Origin: CAYVTD01 sp964454445
GTDB taxonomy: Bacteria > Bacteroidota > Ignavibacteria > Kapaibacteriales > UBA2268
Direction of reading: 5' to 3'
Assembly: GCA_964454445.1 (NCBI GenBank)
Contig: CAYVTD010000004.1
Coordinates: 1 to 64,000 of the forward strand
DNA length: 64,000 nucleotides
A program made the translations under genes and the position numbers. The notes under the pieces were generated by a model that saw nothing but the letters and a program-made list of their open reading frames with translations, had not been told where the DNA came from and made no database searches. Shown here piece after piece: positions 28,560 through 37,142 of the stretch. How positions within the stretch are numbered: the stretch's first letter is position 1; every line of letters starts with the position of its first letter.

Positions 28560-30572
28560 CTAGTCTGCTATGTTTTCGAGAATGATTTCTGCAATGTCGA
28601 GAGCAAATACTTCTTCGTCTTTATCTTTTGCCTTTATTCCGTCGGAGATCATTGTCATGCAAAATGGGCAATTTGCAGCAATCGTTTTTACGCCTGTTGC
28701 AAGGAGTTCCTCTGTTCTTTCGATATTAACCCTCTTTCCGGCGGTTTCTTCCATAAACATTTGTCCTCCACCTGCTCCACAACAGAAGCCTCTGTCGCGT
28801 GTTCTTTCCGGTTCTATGATGTTTAAACCCGGTACTTTCAATAAAAGCGAGCGTGGAGCATCATAAATATCATTATATCTGCCAAGATAGCACGAATCAT
28901 GGTAAGTTATTGTTTTTGGTGAAGTCTTTTTCAATTTGAGCTTACCAGCTTCAATTAATTCATTTAAGAAAGTGGAATGGTGGACGACTTCGAGCTTAGC
29001 ACCGAAAGCAGGATAATCATTTTTGAAAGTATTGAAGCAATGCGGGCAAATGGTAACAATTTTCTTGACATTGTAATTATTAAATGTTTCGATGTTCATT
29101 TTAATAAGCATGTCGGCAAGATACTCGTTGCCTGTTCGACGTGCCAGATCTCCGTTGCACTGCTCTTCGGTGCCGAGAATGGCAAAATTAATACCAGCTT
29201 TTTGTAATAACTTGGCAAATGCGACAGAAATCTTCTTTGCCCTGTCGTCGTAACTGCCAGCACATCCGACCCAAAAGAGAATATCAAAATCAGGATGCTC
29301 GGCAGCTGTTTTAATGCCAAGACCTTCAGCCCAATCTGCCCGCTCCATAGGCGAAAAAGCCCAGGGCGAAGCATTGTTTTCCATGTTTGCAAATGATGAT
29401 TGGAGTAAAGTCGGAAAATTGGATTCCATCATCACAAGACTGCGTCTCATTCCTACTATCGCAGGCACATGCTCGTTGTTTACAGGACATTCCTGCATAC
29501 AAGCACCGCAAGTGGTGCATTGCCAAAGCGCTTCGACAGATTCGTATTCGCCGATGAAAGGTTTCTCAAGAATTGCTTTTTCTCGGTCGGATAGCTCAGC
29601 AGCTTCGCCTTTGGCTAGATTCTTTTGCTTAAGCATTATTGCGGCAGCATCTTTTGTTCTCTTTCTAATCTGAACAATGACTTCTTGTGGATTTAGCTCT
29701 TTTCCTGTCAAATTAGCCGGGCAAACCGCAGTACATCTGCCGCAATGAGTGCAGGTATATCCATCAAAAAGTGATTTCCAAGAAAAATCATTGATGTCAA
29801 CAACACCGAATTTTTCGACTCCTTCTTCTTCAAAATTAATTCTTTCGATAGTATTGACAGGAGCAACAGGTGAAAAAAATACGTTTAAAATAGATGTGTA
29901 AACGTGGAGGTGTTTCGAGTAAGGGAGATAGTTCATAAATGCAAGAATGACAAGAATATGTACCCACCAGCAGATTTCATATAATATTTTTGCTCCATCA
30001 TATGAAATCAATGTGGAAATGGCAGCAGCTACCGGCTGAAAAGCCCAATCACTTGCGGGATAGATAATAATAGCCGATGCTTTTTCAAGCATAAGCGAAC
30101 TAATTATAACAAAGATTGCTCCCAAAACAGCAAGAGCGTCCTTTTTTTCTTCGGCATCGCCACGCAAACGTGGTATTTTTACGACAAACCTGCGAAAAAA
30201 GGCAAATATAACCATTGCAAATACGATTACTATAAAAACGTCAGTGAAAAAAGTAATTATTGTATATAGCGGACCGAGAAAACTCCAGCTAAAACTATGG
30301 TAAAAACCTTGGAAAACAGACTCGGAAGCAGTAAACAACAATATAAGAAAGCCCCAGAAGATGCCTGCGTGCAAAGGTCCGGCTGCAGAATCGCGGAAAA
30401 TCTTGCTTTGCAGAAAAGCGACTTTAATCGTATGGATAATTCTGAGTCCGATATTGTCCCAACGGACATCTGGCTTGGCGATAGTTAATTGCAAATAAAG
30501 CTTTTTCAAACTTAAGTAAAGAAAAATCAATGAAAAAGCAAAGATAAAAGCGAAAACTATTGTTTTAATCAT
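28560..30572 (-). CDS. Membrane-anchored HdrD-like (Fe-S)-binding oxidoreductase
   Basis: About 670 residues. The N-terminal part (about 1-250) holds five or six helices resembling the cytochrome-b/NarI gamma-subunit domain. Two [4Fe-4S] motifs follow (CTHCGRCTAVCP and CTTCGACMQECP), then two CCG-type cysteine-rich domains (QCNGD with CPHCFNTF; CCGAGGGQ with CPFCM). This fuses HdrE-like and HdrD-like parts in one chain. Such proteins pass electrons between a soluble donor (ferredoxin, flavoprotein) and membrane quinone. The physiological partners are unknown, but menG and the ferredoxin-linked oxidoreductase at 56899-59576 suggest ferredoxin-to-menaquinone transfer. I chose the ATG at 30572. 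The frame extends 27 codons further to a GTG at 30653. Confidence 0.87.
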   Translation of the reverse strand: MIKTIVFAFIFAFSLIFLYLSLKKLYLQLTIAKPDVRWDNIGLRIIHTIKVAFLQSKIFRDSAAGPLHAGIFWGFLILLFTASESVFQGFYHSFSWSFLGPLYTIITFFTDVFIVIVFAMVIFAFFRRFVVKIPRLRGDAEEKKDALAVLGAIFVIISSLMLEKASAIIIYPASDWAFQPVAAAISTLISYDGAKILYEICWWVHILVILAFMNYLPYSKHLHVYTSILNVFFSPVAPVNTIERINFEEEGVEKFGVVDINDFSWKSLFDGYTCTHCGRCTAVCPANLTGKELNPQEVIVQIRKRTKDAAAIMLKQKNLAKGEAAELSDREKAILEKPFIGEYESVEALWQCTTCGACMQECPVNNEHVPAIVGMRRSLVMMESNFPTLLQSSFANMENNASPWAFSPMERADWAEGLGIKTAAEHPDFDILFWVGCAGSYDDRAKKISVAFAKLLQKAGINFAILGTEEQCNGDLARRTGNEYLADMLIKMNIETFNNYNVKKIVTICPHCFNTFKNDYPAFGAKLEVVHHSTFLNELIEAGKLKLKKTSPKTITYHDSCYLGRYNDIYDAPRSLLLKVPGLNIIEPERTRDRGFCCGAGGGQMFMEETAGKRVNIERTEELLATGVKTIAANCPFCMTMISDGIKAKDKDEEVFALDIAEIILENIAD

Positions 30573-30755
30573 AATTGTGGCGCTATTTATTGATAATAAA
30601 TAATTATTTTTGAAATCAACTTTTACAACATCTTTTGTTATAACATTTTTCACAATATCTTAAATTTATTGATTTGCAACAAAAAAAACTTAATAAAAAA
30701 GAAATTCTGTAACATTTTTTCTTTATTTATTTTTTTTTATTAAAATATAATTCTA

Positions 30756-30784
30756 TTGGGCAAGTTTAATATTGTTTATATTTG
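30756..30784 (+). promoter_or_regulatory. Candidate Bacteroidota-type promoter of cheB
   Basis: TATATTTG (30777-30784) matches the TAnnTTTG -7 element, and TTG at 30756-30758 stands 18 bases upstream as the -33 element. Transcription would begin about 17-20 bases before the ATG at 30806. Confidence 0.45.
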
Positions 30785-30805
30785 ATAACAAAATACAATT
30801 TTTAT

Positions 30806-31921
30806 ATGGGTGCTATCCGGGTATTGGTTGTTGATGACTCTTATTTTATGCGTCAGGCAATAAGCAAGATTATTAGTGTTGATGGCATAGAAGTAATCGG
30901 CGAGGCAAGGAATGGCAAGGAAGCAATTGAAAAAGTGAAGGAGTTGGACCCCGACCTTGTAACTTTGGATATTGAAATGCCCGTAATGAATGGTTTGCAA
31001 GCGCTTGAAATCATAATGAAAGAACATCCTGTTGCCGTCCTAATGGTTTCCACACTTACCTCAGAAGGTGCCGAAGCGACAATCGATGCCATTTCGCTCG
31101 GAGCTATCGACTTTATAACAAAGCGAGCCGCCTTCAAAGAAATGGACAGCATTCGTGATGAATTAATTTCCAAAGTTAAAGAAGTCGGTGGCAGTCAATC
31201 ATTGAAAAGGCAGATGATCCGGAAGCGTTTGCTTGGCAAGTCGATAAGCAAAGATAAACAAAAGCAGCCAGCCTCCCGCCCGAAAGTATCAGCAACGGCA
31301 TCTGCAAAAGCAACAAACGTTTCAGGCAGACGCCGACCATCGCCTTCGGATATTCACATTGTTGCCATTGGCACTTCAACTGGCGGACCACCAGCATTAC
31401 AAAATGTTTTATGTCAACTGCCCGCCGATTTCCCCGTTCCTATTGTCGTCGTTCAACACATGCCTCCATTTTTTACTAAAACACTATCGATCCGGCTCGA
31501 TAAAATCTGCAAACTCACGGTAAAAGAAGCTGAAACCCAGGATGAACTCCTCCCCGGCAAAGTCTTTATTGCCCCCGGTGGGAAGCAAATGCTTATCAAT
31601 AAATTAAAAAAAATTATAATTAGCGATAATCCAAAAAACGAGCTTTACAAACCTTCTGTCAATGTTTTGTTCGATTCAGTTTTTGAAATTTATAATAGTA
31701 AGGCTCTTGGAGTAATTATGACGGGTATGGGACATGATGGCACAGAGGGCTTGAACAAGTTATTTAATGCAGGTGCTTATGTTTTAGCCCAAAGTGTCGA
31801 TACTTGCGTTGTTGGCGGTATGCCTAAAACGGCTATAGCCGCTGGTGTCGTTGACGAAATTTATCCACTTGGCGAGCTTGCCGGGCAAATTGCTTTGTGT
31901 TTAGGAAAAAAGATTCATTAA
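30806..31921 (+). CDS. cheB: Chemotaxis protein-glutamate methylesterase CheB
   Basis: A 371-residue two-domain protein. The receiver (IRVLVVDDS; phospho-acceptor D55 in LDIEMPVMNG) is joined by a basic, Ala/Ser-rich linker to the methylesterase/deamidase domain. Catalytic residues are visible: S191 in GTSTGGP, H218 in VVQHMPP and D311 in GMGHDGTEG. CheB removes methyl groups from chemoreceptor glutamates and deamidates glutamines, resetting sensitivity. No chemoreceptor, cheA, cheW or cheR occurs in the window. The ATG at 30806 fits the family N-terminus, and the TTG at 30782 would overlap the probable promoter. The stop overlaps the next gene's start (TAATG). Confidence 0.93.
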   Translation: MGAIRVLVVDDSYFMRQAISKIISVDGIEVIGEARNGKEAIEKVKELDPDLVTLDIEMPVMNGLQALEIIMKEHPVAVLMVSTLTSEGAEATIDAISLGAIDFITKRAAFKEMDSIRDELISKVKEVGGSQSLKRQMIRKRLLGKSISKDKQKQPASRPKVSATASAKATNVSGRRRPSPSDIHIVAIGTSTGGPPALQNVLCQLPADFPVPIVVVQHMPPFFTKTLSIRLDKICKLTVKEAETQDELLPGKVFIAPGGKQMLINKLKKIIISDNPKNELYKPSVNVLFDSVFEIYNSKALGVIMTGMGHDGTEGLNKLFNAGAYVLAQSVDTCVVGGMPKTAIAAGVVDEIYPLGELAGQIALCLGKKIH

Positions 31922-32982
31922 TGAAGCAAAAAACAACAAATATAAAATCAGAAAAAATCGAAGATAAAGCCTTATCTGACGAGGATATTGATGTTTTTTT
32001 TAAGGGCTCGCAGAATTACGATTACAACGAAGATACAATTATCCCAGTCTTTGCTGATGATGACATAAGCGACAAAAATCTTGACATCGAAACCGACAGC
32101 GAACCATCTGAAGAAACAATTGTCAGCTCTGCTCAAAAACCACCCGTAAAAACTATTGATATTGGAAACATAAAATCAAAAATGTTTCTCAAAACGACGC
32201 CAAAAACCAAACCGCGAGAAATACATCAGGAGTTAATTACCCCCGAGTTTGCAGACTTGTCAGGCTTGCTCGATTACGATGAAGACCAAAGAAAACAAAA
32301 TAATTTTCGATATGAATATCTTCCTGATGAATTATTTGAAGAAGAAAGCACAACGCTCGAAAGCAATTTCCATGATTTCCTTGTTATGAGCAAAATCTCC
32401 GGGAAAAGTTCAGGTTTCGGCTCGTCGGCATTATATCCTTCTGAAAGAATAGTTGACAACGGGAAAAAAATTAAAATTTTCGACGACAAACATTCAAAAG
32501 CACATAAAAATAGCGATTCAACAAAAGTAATTGTTAATAAAAACGAAGATGGCGTCATCGAGAGCATAGAAATTCAATGTAAATGTGGTGAAACTACCAT
32601 TATAGATCTCGATTATACATCTCAAGATGAAAACGATGTGATTTTCTCAAAGATTGTACCTGACACCCCTGTAAAGATTGTTCCGAAAGAAAAACCCGAG
32701 AGTGTCCCTGTCGAATTTCGTAAGCCATCATCTGTTAAACAAGATAAGCCCAAGCTGGTCGAAGATTATCCCGTAAATTCTTTTACAAATACCGATGAAG
32801 AAAATGACGATTCTGCTGCAGAATTATTCCTCGATTTCAGTGATCTCAGAGAAGATGTTGATGTATTAGAAGAAGATGATGATAATAAGAATAATGATAG
32901 TATGTCAAATTCAGATTCGAAGTTAAATAATAACGACGACGACGAACCGTTGCTAACAATCGACGACTTAGATGATGTTTAA
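31921..32982 (+). CDS. Acidic CxC-containing protein coupled to cheB, unknown function
   Basis: A 353-residue, strongly charged and largely disordered-looking protein with no membrane segment. Asp/Glu-rich stretches fill the N-terminal 80 and the C-terminal 80 residues (DVLEEDDDNKNNDS). The one ordered-looking piece is near 200-235: KVIVNKNEDGVIESIEIQCKCGETTIIDLDY, with C220-K-C222-G as in a half zinc knuckle or a short metal-binding turn. The ATG at 31921 shares a base with the cheB stop, so the two are translated as a pair. A role with CheB or in chemosensory or surface signalling is inference from position only. I do not recognise the family. Confidence 0.7.
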   Translation: MKQKTTNIKSEKIEDKALSDEDIDVFFKGSQNYDYNEDTIIPVFADDDISDKNLDIETDSEPSEETIVSSAQKPPVKTIDIGNIKSKMFLKTTPKTKPREIHQELITPEFADLSGLLDYDEDQRKQNNFRYEYLPDELFEEESTTLESNFHDFLVMSKISGKSSGFGSSALYPSERIVDNGKKIKIFDDKHSKAHKNSDSTKVIVNKNEDGVIESIEIQCKCGETTIIDLDYTSQDENDVIFSKIVPDTPVKIVPKEKPESVPVEFRKPSSVKQDKPKLVEDYPVNSFTNTDEENDDSAAELFLDFSDLREDVDVLEEDDDNKNNDSMSNSDSKLNNNDDDEPLLTIDDLDDV

Positions 32983-33010
32983 ATTCTCGAAAAGTTTTTA
33001 TTAAGGTTGC

Positions 33011-33346
33011 TTAATACTCAATCTGAGTGTGCAGGGCTATTTCCTCTAAAATGCCGCTAACTTTCAAACACTCAGGCAAATCGCCATCGAAAACAACTGC
33101 CTTTCCCTTGAAATGCACTTCATTTGTCAGCTCTTCAGCACGGGCTCTACTGCAATTAGTCGCTTTGATTATTTGCTCGATAACTTCGTCGAAAGTATGC
33201 CATTCGTCGTTGAAAAGAATAACTTTGGCAGCAAAAGTTGTGCCATCGACCACCCCTACATCTTTTTCGTCATCAACAAGCGGATCAATAGAAGCATAAT
33301 AATATTTAGGAGCAAACCTTTTCATTTCACTGCAAAAATATAACAT
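33011..33346 (-). CDS. clpS: ATP-dependent Clp protease adaptor ClpS
   Basis: A 111-residue protein with the ClpS fold: KVILFNDEWHTFDEVIEQI (the N-degron pocket with conserved Asn-Asp), then NEVHFKGKAVVFDGDLPECLKVSGILEEIAL. ClpS delivers proteins with destabilising N-terminal residues to ClpAP. clpA is not nearby. The ATG at 33346 gives an MLYFCSE extension. The ATG at 33325 (MKRFAPK) is an equally good start, and the ClpS family does not decide between them. It is divergent from nuoL, with 182 bases between them. Confidence 0.88.
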   Translation of the reverse strand: MLYFCSEMKRFAPKYYYASIDPLVDDEKDVGVVDGTTFAAKVILFNDEWHTFDEVIEQIIKATNCSRARAEELTNEVHFKGKAVVFDGDLPECLKVSGILEEIALHTQIEY

Positions 33347-33528
33347 TTTTGTTATATATTAACAAGAAAAATTTGAATAATTTAATAGAAAATTTACAAA
33401 AAATAAAAATTTTTCCTTTTTTTCGTTGTTTGTTCTGACGATGTTTCGTATTTTTAAAGATTGTTTGTAAAGATATTTGCAATATGTTTTTGATTAAAAT
33501 GTTTCGGCAAGAGCAAAGGTAAGGTATT

Positions 33529-35505
33529 ATGTACGATTTGATATGCTTTGTACCATTACTGCCATTGATTGGTTTTCTGATAAATGGCTTATTCGGCAAA
33601 TATTTGAAATATGAGAAGCTTATAGGCACAATTGCTTCTGTGGCTGTCGGTGGCTCATTTTTAATCTCACTGCTAATTTTCATCGAAATGCTTGGCTCGC
33701 CCCAAGAAAAACCATCGATAATAAGCGTTTTCGAATGGATAGCCGCTGGCAATTTAAGCGTTAATGTTGCCTACCAAGTGGATCAACTTTCTATACTTTT
33801 TTCGCTTGTAGTCTCAGGAGTTGGCTTCCTAATCCACGTCTATTCAATAGGCTATATGCACGGCGACAGGAGTTTCTACCGTTTCTTTGCCTATTTGAAC
33901 TTGTTTATCTTTATGATGCTCAATCTGGTTCTTGCCAACAACTTCCTGCTAACATTTCTCGGCTGGGAAGGTGTAGGTTTATGTTCTTATCTTCTTATCG
34001 GCTTCTGGTATGATAAAAAATTTGAGGGAACAGGAATCGTCTGGACTGGAGACGCCGGCAACAAAGCATTCATCGTAAACAGAATCGGCGATTTCGGTTT
34101 TCTAATTGCAATGTTCCTTATTTTTGTTACTTTTAATTCTCTCGAATACATTAGCGTCTCTCACAATGCAGCAACACAATCATCAAGTTTATACAATACT
34201 GGTTTGATTACGTCAATTACTTTATTGATGTTTCTCGGTTGCACGGGCAAATCGGCTCAGATACCGCTTGCAGTATGGCTTCCTGACGCTATGGCTGGTC
34301 CGACGCCTGTTTCTGCGTTAATTCACGCCGCTACTATGGTTACAGCAGGCGTTTATTTAATTGCAAGAAATGCTGTATTGTTTTCGCTTGCCCCTGTATC
34401 GATGGGCATTGTAGCAGGAATCGGCATTGCCACTGCTTTCTTTGCCGCTACAATCGGCTTGGTGCAAAATGACTTTAAAAAAGTACTTGCATACTCAACT
34501 GTTAGCCAGCTTGGATTTATGTTTGCAGCGCTCGGAGTGGGAGCATTCACAGCAGGTATCTTCCACGTAATGACACACGCATTTTTCAAGGGCTTACTCT
34601 TTCTTGCAGCAGGAGCAGTTATCCACGGAATGCACGACGAGCAAAACATCAAGAGAATGGGTGGCTTAAAAAAATATATGCCATATACTTACTTTACCTT
34701 TTTCGTTGCCACTCTTGCCATCTCAGGAATTCCGTTTTTTAGCGGTTTCTTTTCGAAAGACGAAATTCTTTGGTATAATTTTTCATCAGGCGGGGTGATA
34801 ATGTGGTTAATACTTGCAATAGCTGCTTTTTTCACCGCATTTTATATGTTCCGCTTGTTAAAACTCGTTTTCCACGGCAAAGAAAGATTTGACCACCATC
34901 ATGTTCATCCGCACGAGGCACCTGCTTCGATGATTATTCCTCTTGTCATACTTGCTTTCCTTTCGGCATTTGGCGGTTTCCTCGGAGTGCCTCACGTGCT
35001 TGGTGGTTTCGTACATTTTCCAAATATGATGCACGATTGGCTGCACCCAATTTTTGCTCAGGCACAACAAATAATCGAACTTCACAAACCCGCAGAGTTA
35101 ATCCCGGAAACTTACGAATATCTACTTATGGGAATATCTGTTATTGTGGCTTTAACGGGCATCCTCCTAGCAAATAAATTCTATTCAGACGAAAAATGGG
35201 AAAGACCAAGATCTCTTGTTGCCCAATTTGGCAGCTTCTACAAGCTCTTATTGAACAAATACTTCCTCGACGAATTCTATTTTGCTTCGGTAATTAACCC
35301 TGTTGTAAACACCTCTCGTTCTTTCCTCTGGAAGATTTTCGATGTAAAATGGATAGACGGCTTTGTGAATGGCTCGGCTAGACTAACTGGTGGAGCCGGC
35401 GAATTGCTTAGACGCATCCAATCGGGTATTGTGCAAAATTATGCTCTTTTAATGATGTTCGGCATTATTGTAATCATTGCCGGACTAGTCTTAACTATAT
35501 ATTAA
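33529..35505 (+). CDS. nuoL: NADH-quinone oxidoreductase subunit L
   Basis: A 658-residue antiporter-like complex I subunit with about 16 helices. Conserved elements include FLGWEGVGLCSYLLIGFW (with the charged Glu), NRIGDFGFL, KSAQIPLAVWLPDAMAGPTPVSALIHAATMVTAGVYL and QNDFKKVLAYSTVSQLGFM. A long C-terminal amphipathic and anchoring region follows. NuoL is the distal proton-pumping subunit. The start has a ribosome site (AAAGGTAAGG) about 6-8 bases upstream. nuoM follows after 39 bases. The remaining nuo genes do not precede it, as the upstream neighbour is the divergent clpS. Confidence 0.95.
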   Translation: MYDLICFVPLLPLIGFLINGLFGKYLKYEKLIGTIASVAVGGSFLISLLIFIEMLGSPQEKPSIISVFEWIAAGNLSVNVAYQVDQLSILFSLVVSGVGFLIHVYSIGYMHGDRSFYRFFAYLNLFIFMMLNLVLANNFLLTFLGWEGVGLCSYLLIGFWYDKKFEGTGIVWTGDAGNKAFIVNRIGDFGFLIAMFLIFVTFNSLEYISVSHNAATQSSSLYNTGLITSITLLMFLGCTGKSAQIPLAVWLPDAMAGPTPVSALIHAATMVTAGVYLIARNAVLFSLAPVSMGIVAGIGIATAFFAATIGLVQNDFKKVLAYSTVSQLGFMFAALGVGAFTAGIFHVMTHAFFKGLLFLAAGAVIHGMHDEQNIKRMGGLKKYMPYTYFTFFVATLAISGIPFFSGFFSKDEILWYNFSSGGVIMWLILAIAAFFTAFYMFRLLKLVFHGKERFDHHHVHPHEAPASMIIPLVILAFLSAFGGFLGVPHVLGGFVHFPNMMHDWLHPIFAQAQQIIELHKPAELIPETYEYLLMGISVIVALTGILLANKFYSDEKWERPRSLVAQFGSFYKLLLNKYFLDEFYFASVINPVVNTSRSFLWKIFDVKWIDGFVNGSARLTGGAGELLRRIQSGIVQNYALLMMFGIIVIIAGLVLTIY

Positions 35506-35544
35506 TAAATTTTTTTAATTTGTTGGACAAGAAGACGAAAAAAA

Positions 35545-37092
35545 ATGGCGGCTTTATTTATAACCCTTTTTCTTCCGCTGGCAGGCACTTTTCTGCTACT
35601 GTTTTTTAACAAAAATAATGTACGCACCATAAAAGCGGCGGCATTTATCATCTCACTTGCCACTTTCGCCGCATCGCTGGCTTTATATCTTAACTTCGAT
35701 ACGAGCAATGCCGGGATACAGTTCCTATTCGAAGCCGAGTGGATACCCTCAATGGACGCCGGTTTTCGCATCGGAATCGATGGCACCTCTATTTTGCTTA
35801 TAATGCTGACTACGTTTTTAACCCCAATAACCATATTCGCATCGCCCGGTGCAATACACAAACGGGAAAAAGAGTTTTATGTGATGATGCTCCTTCTGCA
35901 GTTTGCAATGACCGGAGTGTTTATGTCGCTCGACTTGCTCCTTTTCTACGTTTTCTGGGAATTGGTTATTATTCCGATGTATTTTATGATAGGCGTTTGG
36001 GGCGGTTTAAACAGAATATATTCCGCAGTAAAGTTCTTTCTTTTCACTGTTGTTGGCTCGCTGTTCATGCTCGTAGCCATTGTTTGGATAGGTGTTTACA
36101 TAGGCTCGGAGGTTCTACACACAGAAGCAGGTTTCACATCAAACTTTTTATTGATACGCGAATTGTCTCCTCAAATAGCATCAAATGTACAAGATTGGCT
36201 GTTTATTGCGTTTGCCTTGTCTTTTTGCATTAAAGTTCCAGTTTTTCCGCTCCATACTTGGCTACCTGATGCTCACACCGATGCACCAACGCCGGGCTCG
36301 GTTATCTTGGCAGGCATTCTTCTGAAAATGGGTACTTATGGTTTGATACGTTTTAATATTGAACTCTTTCCAGCTTCGTCAATCACATTTGCACCATATA
36401 TAGCAATACTTTCTGTCATAGGTATAATCTATGGGGCTCTTGTCTCGATGGTTCAAACAGACTATAAAAGACTTGTTGCTTATTCCTCAGTCAGCCATTT
36501 GGGTTTCGTTGTGTTAGGCATATTTTCGATGACAGAAACCGGCATTCAAGGAGCAATTATTCAGATGGTTAACCACGGACTTTCGACAGGAATGTTATTC
36601 CTTGTTGTTGGAATGATTTACGAAAGGCGCCATACCCGCGAAATTTCTGAATTTGGAGGAATTGCTCGTGTTATGCCTGCATATACCGTATTTTTTGCCA
36701 TAGCAATGCTTGCATCGGTTGGTTTGCCCGGTTTGAATGGTTTCGTCGGCGAGTATTTGACGCTTATGGGTGCTTTTCAATCAACAGTTTTAAATTCTTA
36801 TGTATATACAATACTTGCTGCAACCGGCGTGATTTTCGCTGCTTGTTATTTACTCTGGATGTTCCAACGTGTGATGTTTGGAGAAAATAGCAATCCAAAA
36901 AATCATAATCTCAAAGACTTAAGCGCAAACGAATGGATAACGCTTGTTCCAATAGTAATTTTTATTGTCTGGATAGGAGTCTATCCCAAATCGTTTTTAA
37001 AATACTCTGAACAATCGACTAAAGCCCTTGTTGGCAAAGTTATTCAAGTGCAATCACTCCAAACATCTGATTTAATCAAGGGTGAGGAGTAA
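35545..37092 (+). CDS. nuoM: NADH-quinone oxidoreductase subunit M
   Basis: A 515-residue, 14-helix antiporter-like subunit. Recognisable parts: RIGIDGTSILLIMLTTFLTP, YVFWELVIIPMYFMIGVWGG (essential Glu), PVFPLHTWLPDAHTDAPTPGSVILAGILLKMGTYG and DYKRLVAYSSVSHLGF with the channel Lys. It is the middle of three proton-pumping subunits. nuoL lies 39 bases upstream and nuoN 50 bases downstream, so one transcript is likely. Confidence 0.95.
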   Translation: MAALFITLFLPLAGTFLLLFFNKNNVRTIKAAAFIISLATFAASLALYLNFDTSNAGIQFLFEAEWIPSMDAGFRIGIDGTSILLIMLTTFLTPITIFASPGAIHKREKEFYVMMLLLQFAMTGVFMSLDLLLFYVFWELVIIPMYFMIGVWGGLNRIYSAVKFFLFTVVGSLFMLVAIVWIGVYIGSEVLHTEAGFTSNFLLIRELSPQIASNVQDWLFIAFALSFCIKVPVFPLHTWLPDAHTDAPTPGSVILAGILLKMGTYGLIRFNIELFPASSITFAPYIAILSVIGIIYGALVSMVQTDYKRLVAYSSVSHLGFVVLGIFSMTETGIQGAIIQMVNHGLSTGMLFLVVGMIYERRHTREISEFGGIARVMPAYTVFFAIAMLASVGLPGLNGFVGEYLTLMGAFQSTVLNSYVYTILAATGVIFAACYLLWMFQRVMFGENSNPKNHNLKDLSANEWITLVPIVIFIVWIGVYPKSFLKYSEQSTKALVGKVIQVQSLQTSDLIKGEE

Positions 37093-37142
37093 ATAATCAA
37101 TAATCTTGTTTTCGTCTGGCTAATGATTACGGGAAATAAAAA

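Noticed and set aside
31921..32982. A CheW- or CheD-like chemotaxis protein
   Set aside because: No sequence feature of those folds is visible. Only the operon position suggests a link to chemotaxis.
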